A DNA stretch of 64,000 nucleotides from Prorocentrum cordatum (lineage: Eukaryota > Sar > Dinophyceae > Prorocentrales > Prorocentraceae). The translations under genes were made by a program, and so were the position numbers. Below are positions 38,690 through 49,529 of the stretch, in pieces. Location: contig CAUYUJ010020545.1 of the NCBI GenBank assembly GCA_963575745.1, positions 30,001 to 94,000 of the forward strand. The letters run 5' to 3'. The stretch's first letter is position 1. Each line of letters begins with the position of its first letter. The notes beneath the pieces were generated by a model. That model did not search any database and had not been told where the DNA came from. It was given only the letters and a program-made list of their open reading frames with translations.

Positions 38690-40084
38690 GAAGGCTTCTT
38701 AGAAGCCAGGAGTGCTCCTGAGGTCAGAGTGGAGACATGCACCGAGATCGCTACCCGCTCCTTGTCGCGACGGATGGGTTCGCGTCGAAATCCTGGTCAG
38801 AACGGATCTCGGGAGACGTCCCTGCAGCTGTGGTATCGGTATCGTCCTGTTCCCCAAAAAGAACTCCCCGCCTTCTCATGAAGGCGCCTCCCTTCTCAGG
38901 AGGGCTCCTGAGAAGCATCCCCTGCAACCTCAGAGGTTGGAATGCAGCTCCTGAAAGGTTAACTTCAGCATCGGCGCTCGTATATTCGCGGTCGAGAACT
39001 GGCCGAAGCCTGTGTAAGCTGGACCCGCGTGATGCTGCTAAACACCAGCCTTTATGGCCTCACCGTTCTCACGAGTTCTCCCCAGGAAGTGCTTCCTAAC
39101 CCAGACATGCGATGCCTTCACTTTCCAGTGCGGGGCTCCCCGAGGTGTCGAACTTTCCCCAGGGCCCGTGTTTCGTCGTGAGCCCCTTCTTGACGCCCTC
39201 CCCGCCCCTTGCGGGCGTGCCCTTCCAAAGGCGCGCAGATGTCTGGGTCGGGGGTACGTAGGAGCTCGGGTTAGCCCAAGGTTTGGTTAGGGAGCGACCA
39301 AGCTGATATTTCCCTTCTCTAGGGGCCGTCCTGGGTGATCTTCCCCTGATCCCACCGCTGGGCTCACCCCACCCCTTCGCCCCCTCGACTGGGGGAGACG
39401 CTTCCTGACAGAAGCCTGAGCCGGGGGAAGGAGAAGCGAGACACCACCACCACCAGGCAGCCCACCTCCAGAGAGGAGGTCCGCGATGCTTCCCCGAGCT
39501 GGGGATGGGGGACGTCTCGAGCGAGGGGGGGGGAGGGGACCACATCACCAGGGGGCACCCCCCTGGCTCCCTCCTCCCGTTCGCGGCCCCTTGTGGTGGT
39601 GGTGCCGCTTTCCCTTGTTCCTGCCCGGGGCAATTTCTTTCTGAGTTGTTCCCGCCTCTGTTGCATTTCCCGCATGTGGCAAGCATGGCGCTTAGACCCC
39701 GTAAGCATGAAACCGCCAACGGGTACATCACGGGCCCGTTCGCGTCCAGACATGCGCCCACGGCGAACCCCATGTACAGCCGGCCCAGATTCGAAGGCCG
39801 ACTCTGCCAAATCCAGGGTACACCTCTGTGTCCTGTGTCTCGCGACCCGTGCCTCCTGCATCCCTCTGGCAGTGTGGCCCTCGGAAGGGTCTCGTGTCCT
39901 CTCGCGTGCCCTGCCCAGTGAAGTCCGACCGCAGCAGGCGTCGCACGTGGGTGCGCCCAGGAGCGCCGACTGGTCCTCCTCCGCCGTCTGTGCCTCCACT
40001 CGCTCCCGGCGTGTCCTGCCCGTGGCCCGGCCATCGCCTGCACCGGCCTCGGCGCGCCCGCGCCCGCCGAGCTGCTCTTGTTCC
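38690..40084. other. About 1.4 kb with no recognised gene
   Basis: GC-rich unique sequence. Large frames on the minus strand (39096-40328) and others overlap in several phases without a recognisable domain or repeat structure. Undetected exons are possible. Confidence 0.35.
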
Positions 40085-40432
40085 CGACACCAGCCTGCGG
40101 TGCTGGGTCCTCGGTTCGAGGAGGGCGCCCCGCGTTCTCCTCCTCTCCCCCTCGCCATTCCCCTCTCTCTCTCTCCCACTCCTGTCTCTGCGCGCCGCAG
40201 GTCTGTGTTGGGGCACACCCCCTCAGACGCTTCGTGGCCTTGGAAGGGCTTCGTGGCCCCATGGGGAGCTCCATCGAGGGTCCCAGCGGCGCCGCCCGCA
40301 TGCGCCCGCGCCACCAAGTCCGGAACACCCCTCACACGTTTCGTGGCCTCATGGGGAGCTCCACCGAGTGCTTCAGCGGCGCAGCCCGCACGCGCCCGCG
40401 CAACCCATATCGGAAAGAGCGTGCTGCTGGCG
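40085..40432 (-). mobile_element. E2/R3 element, - orientation, truncated
   Basis: The border CCTGCGGTGCTGGGTCCTCG is followed by a CT-rich stretch and two to three R3 units in reverse (40205-40410: TTCGTGGCCTCATGGGGAGC, TCCACCGA..CCGCCCGCATGCGCC). The opposite constant end is missing; the repeat gives way to the poly-G/C element. Confidence 0.75.
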
Positions 40433-40464
40433 CACAACCCGGGGGGGTCACAGGGGTTTCCCAA

Positions 40465-41405
40465 AACGTCCCCGTCCCCCCCCCTCGAAAACCGGGGGGG
40501 GGTCACTACGGGTTCGAACCCCCCCCCTCGCCGCCAGCAAATGATTCCCGCTCCTCGGGACAGTTGGACACTGGTGGAACAGTAGTACAGTGGGGAGAAT
40601 GGCGGGGACAGTGGGGACAGTGGGACAGTGGTGGGGACAGTGGGGACGGTGGGACAGCACAGTGGGATAGCGGCGGGGACAGTGGGACAGTGGTGGGTAC
40701 AGTGGGGACAGTGGGATAGTGGTGGGGACCGTGGGGGAAGTGTGGAGACTGAGACCGTGGTGGGACAATGATGGGGAGAGTGGGGACAGTGCGACAGTTG
40801 TGGGGTTCACTGGTGGTCACAGCGGGGACAAGGGTGGGTACAGTGGGGGCAGTGGGACGGTGGTGGGGACTGTGGGACAATGGTGGGGACGGTGGTGGTG
40901 GTGGGGACAGTGGTGTGGGGACAGTGGGAATGTGGTGCGGGAAGTGGGACAGTGGTGGGGACAGTGGTGGTGGGGACAGTGGGGGCGGTGGCGAGGACGG
41001 AGGTGGGACAATGGGACAGAGGTACTGTGGGGACAGTGGTGGGGACAGTGATGGGGACAGTGGTGGGAACAGTGGGACAGCTCAGTGGGACAGCGGCGGG
41101 GACAGTGGGACAGTGGGATGGTGGTTGGGGCCGTGGGGAAAGTGGGGAGAGTGGGACCGTGGTGGGAACAGTGGTGGGGACAGTGGGGACAGTGCGACAG
41201 TGGTGGGGGCATTGGTGGGGACTGGGGACGGGACGGTGGTGGGAACAGTCGGGACAGTGGTGGTGAGGACAGTGGTGCCGGGGACAGTAGTGGGTGATGT
41301 GGTGCGGACGGTGGTAGGGACCCGGGAGTCGTTTGCCGGCGGTGAGCGTAGGGGGGGGAGGGGTTCGAACCTGTAGTGACCCCCCCCGGTTTTTTGGAGG
41401 CTGCG
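40465..41405. mobile_element. Inverted-repeat element enclosing a GTGGGGACAGT minisatellite
   Basis: The left arm (40470-40560: AAAACCGGGGGGGGGTCACTACGGGTTCGAACCCCC and GCCAGCAAATGATTCCCGC in order) pairs with the right arm (41320-41400: GGGAGTCGTTTGCCGGCGG, GGTTCGAACCTGTAGTGACC, CCCCCGGTTTTTT). Between them about 750 bases repeat a 9-12 base GTGGGGACAGTGG motif. Confidence 0.82.
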
Positions 41406-41600
41406 GGGGGATCGAACCGGTAGTGCCCCCCCCCCGGTTTTCTTGGGGGGGGGTCTCGAACAGGTAGTGACCCCCCACGGTTTTCCAGAGGGGGGGGGTT
41501 CGAACCGGTGGCGACCACCCCCGGTTTTCCGGAGGGGGGTGGGGGCTCAAACCAGTAGTGACCCCCCCCCCCGTTTTCTGGAGGGTGGGGGGGGGGGCCT
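41355..41600. repeat. About 48-bp tandem units with GGTTCGAACC and poly-G
   Basis: Five units read GGTTCGAACCGGTAGTGACC, CCCCCCGGTTTTC, GGAGGGGGG with variations. GGTTCGAACC is identical to the consensus T-arm (B box) of tRNA genes, but no tRNA fold surrounds it. Confidence 0.8.
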
Positions 41601-41744
41601 AGGGGGGGGGGTTTGCCGGGGGGCAGGGTGGGGGGGGATTCCAGCAGGGGAGGGGGGATTTTGTCGGAGGGGGGGGGACCCCCGGGTTACGGAGGAAAAG
41701 GGGGGGGAAATTTCCAAGCGACGGTGGATCACGCTCTCTCCCAT
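41600..41744. other. G-rich low-complexity sequence
   Basis: Runs of 6-10 G separated by short spacers; could form G-quadruplexes. No gene. Confidence 0.6.
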
Positions 41745-42405
41745 ATCGGCACACTCACACGCGCTGTGGCCCCATAGGGAGCTCCACCGAAAGGTCCCAG
41801 CGGCGCAGCCCGCATGCGTCCGCGCCGCCCAGTTTGGTACACCCTCACACGCTGTGTGGCCCCATTGGGAGCTCCACCGAACGGTCCCAGCGGCGCCGCC
41901 CGCATGCGTACGCGCCATTCAGTTCGGGAGCCGAAGTTCGGCACACCAATCACATGCTTCGTGGCCCCATGGGAGCTCCACTGAAAGTCCCAGCGGCGCA
42001 GCCCGTATGCGCCCGCGCCACCCATGTCGGCGCACCCCTCATACGCTTCGTGGCCTCATGGGTCATGGGAAGCTCCGCCAAAGGTTCCAGAGCCCCCATG
42101 CGTCCGCGCCACCCATGTCGCCGCACCCCATCACACGCTTCGTGGCCCCATGGGGAGCTCCATCGAAAGGTCCCAGCGGCGCCGCCCGCATGCGCCCGCG
42201 CCACCAAGTCCGGAACACCCCTCACACGTTTCGTGGCCTCATGGGGAGCTCCACCGAACGGTCCCAGCGGCGCAGCCCGCATGCGTCCGCGCCACCGGTT
42301 TCGGCGCACCCCTCACACGTGTCGTGGACGCACAGGGAGCTCCACCGAAGGCGATATTCACACTTGCAGCACTCACAACTGCAGATGGTTGGATTCTTCG
42401 CCAGG
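41745..42405 (-). mobile_element. E2/R3 element, - orientation, about seven units
   Basis: R3 units in reverse (41755-42350), then ATGGTTGGATTCTTCGCCAG (42382-42401), the same constant end as at 31878-31897. Confidence 0.82.
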
Positions 42406-42449
42406 CTGATTTTAAACGTGTTCCTGCCTGGGGCCCGCCGCTTTCTCAG

Positions 42450-42530
42450 AGGAGGCCCCCGAGGCTTCCGGAGGCCCGAGACAGGTCAGACACACTTCCA
42501 GGAACACACCATCTTCGACCCCACTTCCTC
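42450..42530 (-). repeat. Copy of the outer flank of the 43.3-43.7 kb foldback
   Basis: GAGGCCCCCGAGGCTTCCGG..ACAGGTCAGACACACTTCCA..ACCCCACTTCCTC is the reverse complement, with very few changes, of 43600-43680. Confidence 0.8.
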
Positions 42531-42539
42531 ATATATATA

Positions 42540-43312
42540 TAACAGATGGAAGAACGACACCCTGTCTGATGATGTAGACGCTCACGTAGAGGAAACCTCT
42601 GAATTAATTGCTGCATGCCACCGGAGTGTTAAACACGCAGCGTGCAGCTGTGGCCTACTCAGGTGGGCGCGCCAACACAAAAGAGACAATGCACGTAGAT
42701 CGTCCTCCGTAGTTCCATGCGCACGGCAGCTCAGCGGTCCAGCTGCGCGTGGGACAGGCTTCAAAGCGCCAACACAGGTGGCGGGCGCGCGTTCAAAAGG
42801 AAACGGAAGACGGTACGGGCGCCTACCGTGCAGCGATAAAAGAGTCCTGCAAACGTGCGTGGCCGTACACGTCAGGATGCGTTTGGAGTCTGGGACGCGA
42901 GTGCATCGAACAGACTCAGCTCGCCAATTAGCCGAATTGGTGAGCGGCTTGTGAAAGCGTGAAAACGGGAAAGACGGCATGGTCAGACTTATGCCAGAGG
43001 TGTCCGACCCACGCAGGTCCGACCCGAACCCACAGAGCCCAAGCAGCAAACAGGCATACCGGCCAGATGCCGTAAGGGTGGTCCTAGGGCCCGGCGACCA
43101 ACGTGTGCCGAGAGAGCGGCGATCGGTGCCCGAACACAGCTTTGCGTCACCTGGACTCGGCGCCATTAACTAAAAGCTTTGCGGAGCACATTGGCTCCAG
43201 TTCCGGATGCCACTCCCCGTAGAGCAGCTCTGTAGACGCTGCGGTCTGGCTAGGACCCGCAGCCGCGGCCGTCCGGAGCGGCGTAGGGGGTGAGCGCTGG
43301 TGCGCCGCCCCC
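42540..43312. other. No gene recognised
   Basis: Unique sequence with a frame open from upstream to TGA near 42954. The composition is not obviously repeat-derived, but no family is recognised. Confidence 0.35.
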
Positions 43313-43612
43313 CGACCCCACTTCCTCCATCCCTTCTCCATCCCTCCCCCTCCTCCGCCTCCTCTAGGGGAACGAAGAATGGCATAAACACGGAAACTCG
43401 GAGTTCCCCGCGGCTTTCTTAGATCCGCGCTGGACCCCCCTCCCTGGCGCGCGGAGCGCGCCAGGGGCGGCGCTGGAGACGCCGCCAGGGGGCCCAAGCG
43501 CGGATCTAAGAAATCCACGCGGAACTCCGAGTTTCCGTGTTTATGCCATTCTTCGTTCCCCTAGAGGCGGAGGAGGGGGAGGGATGGAGAAGGGATGGAG
43601 GAAGTGGGGTCG
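43313..43612. mobile_element. 300-bp foldback element with about 115-base arms
   Basis: The left arm (43313-43430) and right arm (43498-43612) are inverted copies differing by a 3-base indel and a few substitutions. Landmarks are CGACCCCACTTCCTCCATCC, TAGGGGAACGAAGAATGGCA, ACGGAAACTCGGAGTTCC and TTCTTAGATCCGCGC. The 67-base centre holds a perfect hairpin, CCCTGGCGCGC-GGA-GCGCGCCAGGG (43442-43466), and GGCGGCG/CGCCGCC. A relative lies at 34684-34832. Confidence 0.9.
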
Positions 43613-43674
43613 AAGATGGTGTGTTCCTGGAAGCGTGTCTGACCTGTCTCGGGCCTCCGGAAGCCTCGGGGGCC

Positions 43675-44090
43675 TCCTCCCTCCTCCTCCTCCTCCTCCT
43701 CCTCCTCTTCCTCCTCCATCCTTCTCCTCCTCCTCCTCCTCCTCCTCCTCCTCCTCCTTCTCCTCCTCCTCCTCCTCTTCATCCTTGCTCCTCCTCCATC
43801 CTCCTCCTCCTCCTCCATCCTCCTCCCCCTCCTCCCCCTCCTCCTCCCCCTCCTCCCCCTCCTCCTCTCCTCCTCCTCCTCCTCTCCTCCTCCTCCTCCT
43901 CCTCCTCCTCCTCCCCCTCCTCCTCCTCCCCCCCTCCTCCCCCTCCTCCTCCTTCCCCTCCTCCTCCTCCTCCTTCTCTTCCCTCCTCCTCCTCCTCTCC
44001 TCCTCCTCCTCCTCCTCCTCCTCCGCCTCCTCCTCCTCCTCCTCCTCCTCCTCCCTCCTCCTCCTCCGCCTTCCTCCCCTCCGTGCTCCT
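43675..44090. repeat. TCC microsatellite, over 400 bases
   Basis: TCC/CCT triplets with TTC, CAT and CCC interruptions, directly abutting the foldback flank. Confidence 0.95.
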
Positions 44091-44269
44091 GCCCGGGGCC
44101 CGCCGCCGCCTCCGGGGAGGCCCCCCCCCCCGTCGGCGCGCGCCGCGCCGCGAGAGGAGCTGCCAGGCGCGGAGGTCGCCGGTGAGGCGCGGCCGCGCCA
44201 GCAGCGGTGAGAGGGGGCGCCCCCCCGTAGCGCGGGCGCCCGCTCCCGAGGCCACGTCGGGAGGCTCAG

Positions 44270-44314
44270 CGCGGACGCCGACGGCGACGACGACGGCGGC
44301 GACGACGACGACGA

Positions 44315-44347
<33 letters not shown>

Positions 44348-44348
44348 A

Positions 44349-44379
<31 letters not shown>

Positions 44380-44392
44380 GTCCAGGCCTGCT
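44270..44392. repeat. GAC/GGC triplet microsatellite
   Basis: ACGACGACGGCGACGACG pattern throughout. Confidence 0.9.
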
Positions 44393-44479
44393 CGCGTCAG
44401 GGACAAAACCAGCGGCGGCAGTTCGTGTTGCCGTTCTCGGCCTCCCCGGGGCCCTCCCCTGGCCCCAGCACCGAACAAC

Positions 44480-44665
44480 GACTCGTCCTCCTCCTCCTTC
44501 CTCTTCCTCCTCCTCCTCCTCCTCCTACTCCTCCTTCCCCTCTCCTCTCCTCTCCTCCTCCTCCTCCTCCTCCTCCTCGTCTCCTCCTCCTCATCCTCAT
44601 CCTCCCCCTCATCCTCCCCTTCCTTCCTCCTCCTCCTCCTCCTCCTCCTCCTCCTCCTCCTCCGC
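44480..44665. repeat. TCC microsatellite
   Basis: TCC triplets with TCTCC and CATCC interruptions. Confidence 0.93.
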
Positions 44666-44751
44666 GGGATGAAAAACCGGCCCTGGGGAAGTGGTTGACA
44701 CCTTTGTGGGCCCCGCATTCAAACATCAAGACATCGCATGGAGATTGCCTG

Positions 44752-46402
44752 TTTGTTTTACCAGAAAGGGCAGAGGACCAGGGCTCTTTTGTAGATGTTG
44801 TTTACATCCGGCCTCGACTTGAGGTGGGCCGACGCAAGGATTCTGGTATAAATAACGAGAAAAGGATGGGCCCGCGGATTTGTTTGAGGATGTCCCGAGC
44901 AAAGCGCGTGTGTTGCATACTTTGTTGAGGACGTCTCGAGCGAATCGATGTTTTGCAGAGTTGGGGGAGGTTCAAGCGAAACGCTGTGTCCAGGGTGCTC
45001 AGGCAGATTTCTGACATGAGTAGTTGTTGAGGATGTGTTTAGCGAAACGCTTGTTTTCACATGTCCAGGTCGCCAAGGCGGATGTCTAACATGAAGATGT
45101 GTTGGGGATCCCTCGAGCGAAACGGTTGCTTCGACGTGCCCAGGACGCCTCGGCGGATGTCTAACATGAGGATGTGTTGAGGATGTATCGAGCGAAACGC
45201 TTGTTTTCACGTGTCCAGGTCTCCCAGGCGGATGTCTAGCATGAGGTTTTCTTGCGGATGTCTCGAGTGAAATGATTGGTTTCACGTGCCCAGGTCGCCC
45301 AGGCGGATGTATAATATGATGGTGTGTTGGGAATGTCTCGAGCGAAACGATTGTTTTAACGTGCCCAGGTCGCCCAGGCGGATGTCTACCTTCAGGATTG
45401 TTTGAGGACGTCTCAAGCGAGACGCTTGTTTTCACGTGCCCAGGTCGCCCAGGCGACTGTCTAGCATCAGGATTTCTGGAGCATGTCTCGAGCGAAACGC
45501 TTGTCGCAGTAGAGCGCGTCGAAGTTCAACCCCACCCGTCCGCGGGGCATCCCCTGGCGCGCTGGCGCGTCCCCTGTGAGGCCGTCTCGTGCGCGTGACT
45601 GCACGGCGTGCGCGTTACAGAGCGTGGCCCGCTGTTGGCCCATTCGCCGAGGTGTTCCCCCGAAGTGACGTTGGACAACCGTTTCTATGGCGCGCCTTTT
45701 GCGACATTCTGGCGTGACTTGCCCTGGCACGTCCTCTGGCACGCCCTTTGGCGTGGCACATTCCCTGGCTCGTCCTCTGTCGCGTTTCCTGGCTCGTCCC
45801 AAGGGGTTTCCCCTGTCCGTTCTGTGGTGCGCCCCTCACCGCGTCCCCTGGCATTACGTCCTCGGGCCCGCCCCATGGCCCGCCCCGTGGCATACGTTAT
45901 GGCACGCCCCGTGGCAGGTCCAAGACACGTCCAGGGCATGTCCCCTAATACGTCCCCTGAAACGCCCCCTGGCGCATCCCCTGATGCCCCTGGCACATTC
46001 TGTGGCACCTTCGTGAGCCTGTGCCCCGTGTCGTGTCGTCCCTTTGGGGAGCTGAGTTGGATTTTGAGCTCGAGTTGAATGAACGTCTCGCGCGTTTCGG
46101 CTTCAACTACATAGCTCTGGGCCAGCTGCAACTTGCTCAGGCAGCTCAAGCTCAAGATCCAGATCAGTTTGGCCAGGTCTTGGATGCTAAGGAGGACTCG
46201 ATCCACAAAGCTACAGAGCACAATCGCGGCATGGCAAACCGCAAGTCAGCACGGGACAGCACAGCACAGCCGTTGGCACGGTACCTCAGGTCGATACGTT
46301 CAGCATTGCGATTGCCTGTCGCCCAATCAGGTGTCTTGAAATCGTTGCCATGTTTCACATTTTTATATTCCTGGGTTCGTGAGTCGATCATGTTTGCATT
46401 GT
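44752..46402 (+). mobile_element. E1 modular repeat, copy 6
   Basis: Leader (44755-44885), about eight R1 units (44885-45505), R2 CACGTCC-like units (45535-46010), palindromic tail arms GGATTTTGAGCTCGAGTTGA (46048-46067) and CAGCTCAAGCTCAAGATCCA (46142-46161), then the tail to GTGAGTCGATCATG (46379-46392). Confidence 0.8.
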
Positions 46403-46915
46403 TTGGCGCGTGGCGGGCGGTACCGTAATTACCCGGGCCACCCCCTTCTCCCCGGGTAGTGGTAACGACCGCACGTTTTGAGGGGGCATGGCCGGGGCTC
46501 GCCAGAGCCAGTGTCAGAGCTCGCAGGCGCCCTGCCTGCGTTTTCAATTTGCGCAGGCGATCGAATCGCAGGCCCCTGCTTCGCTCGCAGGCACACCGTG
46601 GTGTTCGCGTGCATACTATGACGATCGCAGTGCAACCCCGCCCCGACGCGCTCCCCTCCGCCCGAGCCTGACCGTTATCCCCCCCTGGGTAACGACGGTT
46701 ACGTGGAAATGGTAAGAACAATGCACGTTTCCTTCATGCCAATTTGGACACTGCACGACCTCCTGGTTGCGCTGTCGTCCACCCCCAGATTCTCCTTCCG
46801 CCACGAGCTTGCAGCATTGCTAGCGCTTCGGCTTCTCGTGTTTTCTGGTCGCGCTCGAGCGCGGGCCTTGGAGCTGTGGATTGCGGACCCACGTGGCTCC
46901 TCCTTCGTTGCAAGA

Positions 46916-46948
<33 letters not shown>

Positions 46949-47340
46949 CTCCTCCTCATCCTCCTCCTCTTCCTCACCCACCGTTCTTCCGTTCTGCCTC
47001 GGACTATTGCTCTACGAGGTGCGAGCGTGGCCAACCCACAGCCGTAGAATCCCGGAGTCCTCATCTTCCCGTTGGACTCCCTTACGCTATGCTCTTCATC
47101 ATCCTCCCTCTGTGCCTCCTTCCTCCTCCGTCTCCTCCTCCTCATCCTCCTCTTACGTCTGCATGTCTCTCTCTCTCTCTCTCTATTTCGCTTTCTTTGT
47201 ATGTTATGATTTTCCTCTCTCTCTCTATCAGTGTATTGCCCCACTTCCATAGCGGGGTTCTTGTTTCCTCTGGACACCCCGCGCAGGAACAGGAACACCC
47301 CCTCCCTTCTTTGTTACACACTCACAGACTCACACACTCA
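46403..47340. other. No gene recognised; short TCC tract and CT repeat
   Basis: TCC-rich stretch at 46915-46985 and CTCTCT at 47167-47186 within otherwise unassigned sequence. Confidence 0.4.
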
Positions 47341-47509
47341 CAGCACCTTCATCATTATCATCATCCTCATCATCATCACCGCTGCATCCCCACTTACACA
47401 CTCGCACACACCCTCATTCTCCAACTCACTTACCCACAACTATTACTCACCATTCACCATCATCATCACCATCATCATCAGCAGCATAGTCATCATCATC
47501 AGCATCATC

Positions 47510-47571
<62 letters not shown>

Positions 47572-47622
47572 GTCATCGTCATCATCATCATCTTCATCAT
47601 CATCATCATCACAACACCATCG
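47341..47622. repeat. CAT microsatellite (degenerate, then pure)
   Basis: CATCATC arrays, pure from about 47508 to 47568, with CGTCATCG interruptions. Confidence 0.93.
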
Positions 47623-47636
47623 TCAACAGAGTCTCG

Positions 47637-48045
47637 ATTGTGAGTGAATTGCGAAGAAGTCTCAGGCGGGAGCCCCCTCCCCATGGGGCCCGCCGCTCAT
47701 GCTTTGAATCCGAGCGGGCCATCGGAACCTTGTAATTGTCGTCACTTTTGGGCCCTTGAGGCTTGGAGATGGAGGAGGAGTCAGGCAAGAGCCTCGTCTG
47801 TGAGTGAAGTGCGAAGAAGTCTCAGGCGGGAGCCCCCTCCCTATGGGGCCCGCCGCTCATGGTTTTAATTCGAGCGGGTCAACGGAACCTTGTAATTGTC
47901 GTCATTGTTGGGCGCCTGAGGCTTGGATATGGAGGAAGTATCAGGCGGAGGCTTGGATATGGAGGAAGTATCAGGCGGAGCCTCGTCTGTGAGCGATTTG
48001 CGAAGACAGGCGGGAGGCCCCTCCCTATGGGGCCCGCCGCTCATG
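47637..48045. repeat. R8: 160-bp tandem repeat, about 2.5 copies
   Basis: The unit starts GTGAGTGAATTGCGAAGAAG and contains TATGGGGCCCGCCGCTCATG, GGAACCTTGTAATTGTCGTC and GAGGCTTGGATATGGAGGA. Copies begin near 47640 and 47800; short fragments follow. Another copy lies at 50505-50725. Confidence 0.85.
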
Positions 48046-48047
48046 TT

Positions 48048-48215
48048 GTGTATATATGTATATTTATATATGTATACATATATATATATAGATATATATG
48101 TATACGTGTGTATATACATATGTATACATATATATATATACATATATGTATAAACGTACAGATTATATATGTATATATGTATACATTTATATATATATAT
48201 ATATATAAATACATA
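48048..48215. repeat. TATA/TACATA microsatellite
   Basis: TATATATGTATACATATATA-like sequence throughout. Confidence 0.93.
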
Positions 48216-48239
48216 TCGGAGTAGGCCGGGGGGGGCCTG

Positions 48240-48835
48240 GCTGGTGCCTCTGGTCGCCATGGGGGCCCCCCTGGGCCATTTCTGGCACCCCTCACGAGGA
48301 TCGTGGCTCCCTCGGCCCTCAGTCTCCAGAAGCTTCCGAAGAGGGCACAAGAGGCCCCAAGTGGCTTCCATGAGGCAACCACGACAGCCTCCGCGAGGCC
48401 CCAGAGGGCCCGAGATGGCTTGGAGATGGCCGAAGAGGCAAACATCGCCCCATTTCCTTTGTAAAACGTCCATTTTCAGCACGCCCGCTGGCATCGTCTT
48501 CTCAGCGCCCCAGACGCCCCCGCGGAGCCCCAAGACAGCCCAAGAGAGACCCAAGAGGGCCCCAGACGGCCCAAAAGGGTCGGCCTCTGGGGCTCAACGA
48601 ACCCCCCGAGACGGCCCAAGGGGCCCCGAAGCCGGCCCAGGAGGCCCCCAAGACGGCCTCAGGGAAGCCCAAGAGGGCCCCGTTCGAAATCATGTTCCCA
48701 GAAGCCTCTCCGGGAACATGACTTCCGGGTTCCGAGGATGCCTTAGAGGGCCCTAGGACAGCCTCAGCAAGGCCCAAGAGGGCCCGAGATGGCTTCAAGA
48801 TGGCCGAAGAGGGCCCCAAGAGGGCCTTCAAGAGG
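48240..48835 (-). repeat. R6 array (CCAAGAGGGCC type)
   Basis: Imperfect CCAAGAGGGCCC/CAAGATGGCC motifs of about 11-12 bases, the reverse complement of the 49.5-50.3 kb array. Confidence 0.75.
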
Positions 48836-49032
48836 CAAAAATCAGCCCGGTCCCGTAGTAAAACGTACGGACTCGGCGCGAGACAACTGGCGACCGCAGC
48901 TGCCGTCCCTTCGTGCTGGGCGCATTCGAACCTGGCGTTCAGTTTGGACGGAACGTGTCGGATCTGTTGCCAATCGGGGCTGCGCCAGGTTAGGCCACCC
49001 CCAAGGTCAGGTTCTGTAATGGATCGTAGCAG

Positions 49033-49037
49033 CACGA

Positions 49038-49082
<45 letters not shown>
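49033..49082. repeat. ACG microsatellite
   Basis: Sixteen or so consecutive ACG triplets. Confidence 0.95.
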
Positions 49083-49274
49083 CACGCCCCAACAGGCTCC
49101 CCAAGACGCCCCAAACCCATGCTCCCAGAAGGTCTTCTGGGAACCCGATTCATACGGCCTCCGCCCCCCTACACAACCATTTTCCTCGAAGGCCTTTCGG
49201 AATGCAGATCGGTATGCGTGGACTGTGGTCCACTACTTCAGTGGAGCAGTGAATTCGGCAAGGCCTGGGGCCTG

Positions 49275-49342
49275 CTAGAACCACCGCGCGCGCGAAGCGC
49301 GCGCGGTGGTTCTAGTGTGTGTGTATATATATATATATATAT
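49275..49342. repeat. 41-bp perfect palindrome next to a TA run
   Basis: CTAGAACCACCGCGCGCGC (49275-49293), spacer GAA, then its exact reverse complement (49297-49315). GTGTGTGTATATATATAT follows to 49342. Confidence 0.93.
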
Positions 49343-49525
49343 CGAAGACGCCTACGGCGAATCACCGCTGTCCCTTGCCGTTTTGGAAGCGCTTGCGTGG
49401 TCGGCAATTGGGTTTGAGCTTGGCCAAGGTATCGGGCCACGCGTTCCCCGCGTGGATTTCGAAAGTTTTCGGGGAACACGGAATCGGGCGAGCTATCGGA
49501 CCAGGTGGTTTCCGAGTTTTCGGGT
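49343..49525. other. Unassigned
   Basis: No feature seen between the palindrome and the R6 array. Confidence 0.35.
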
Positions 49526-49529
49526 TTGG

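Noticed and set aside
41360-41510. tRNA genes suggested by GGTTCGAACC
   Set aside because: No acceptor, D-arm or anticodon stem could be folded around any of the motifs.
41443-42954. 503-codon frame through poly-G, R3 units and unique sequence
   Set aside because: It crosses several unrelated repeats; only the last 130 codons are unique and they match nothing I recognise.
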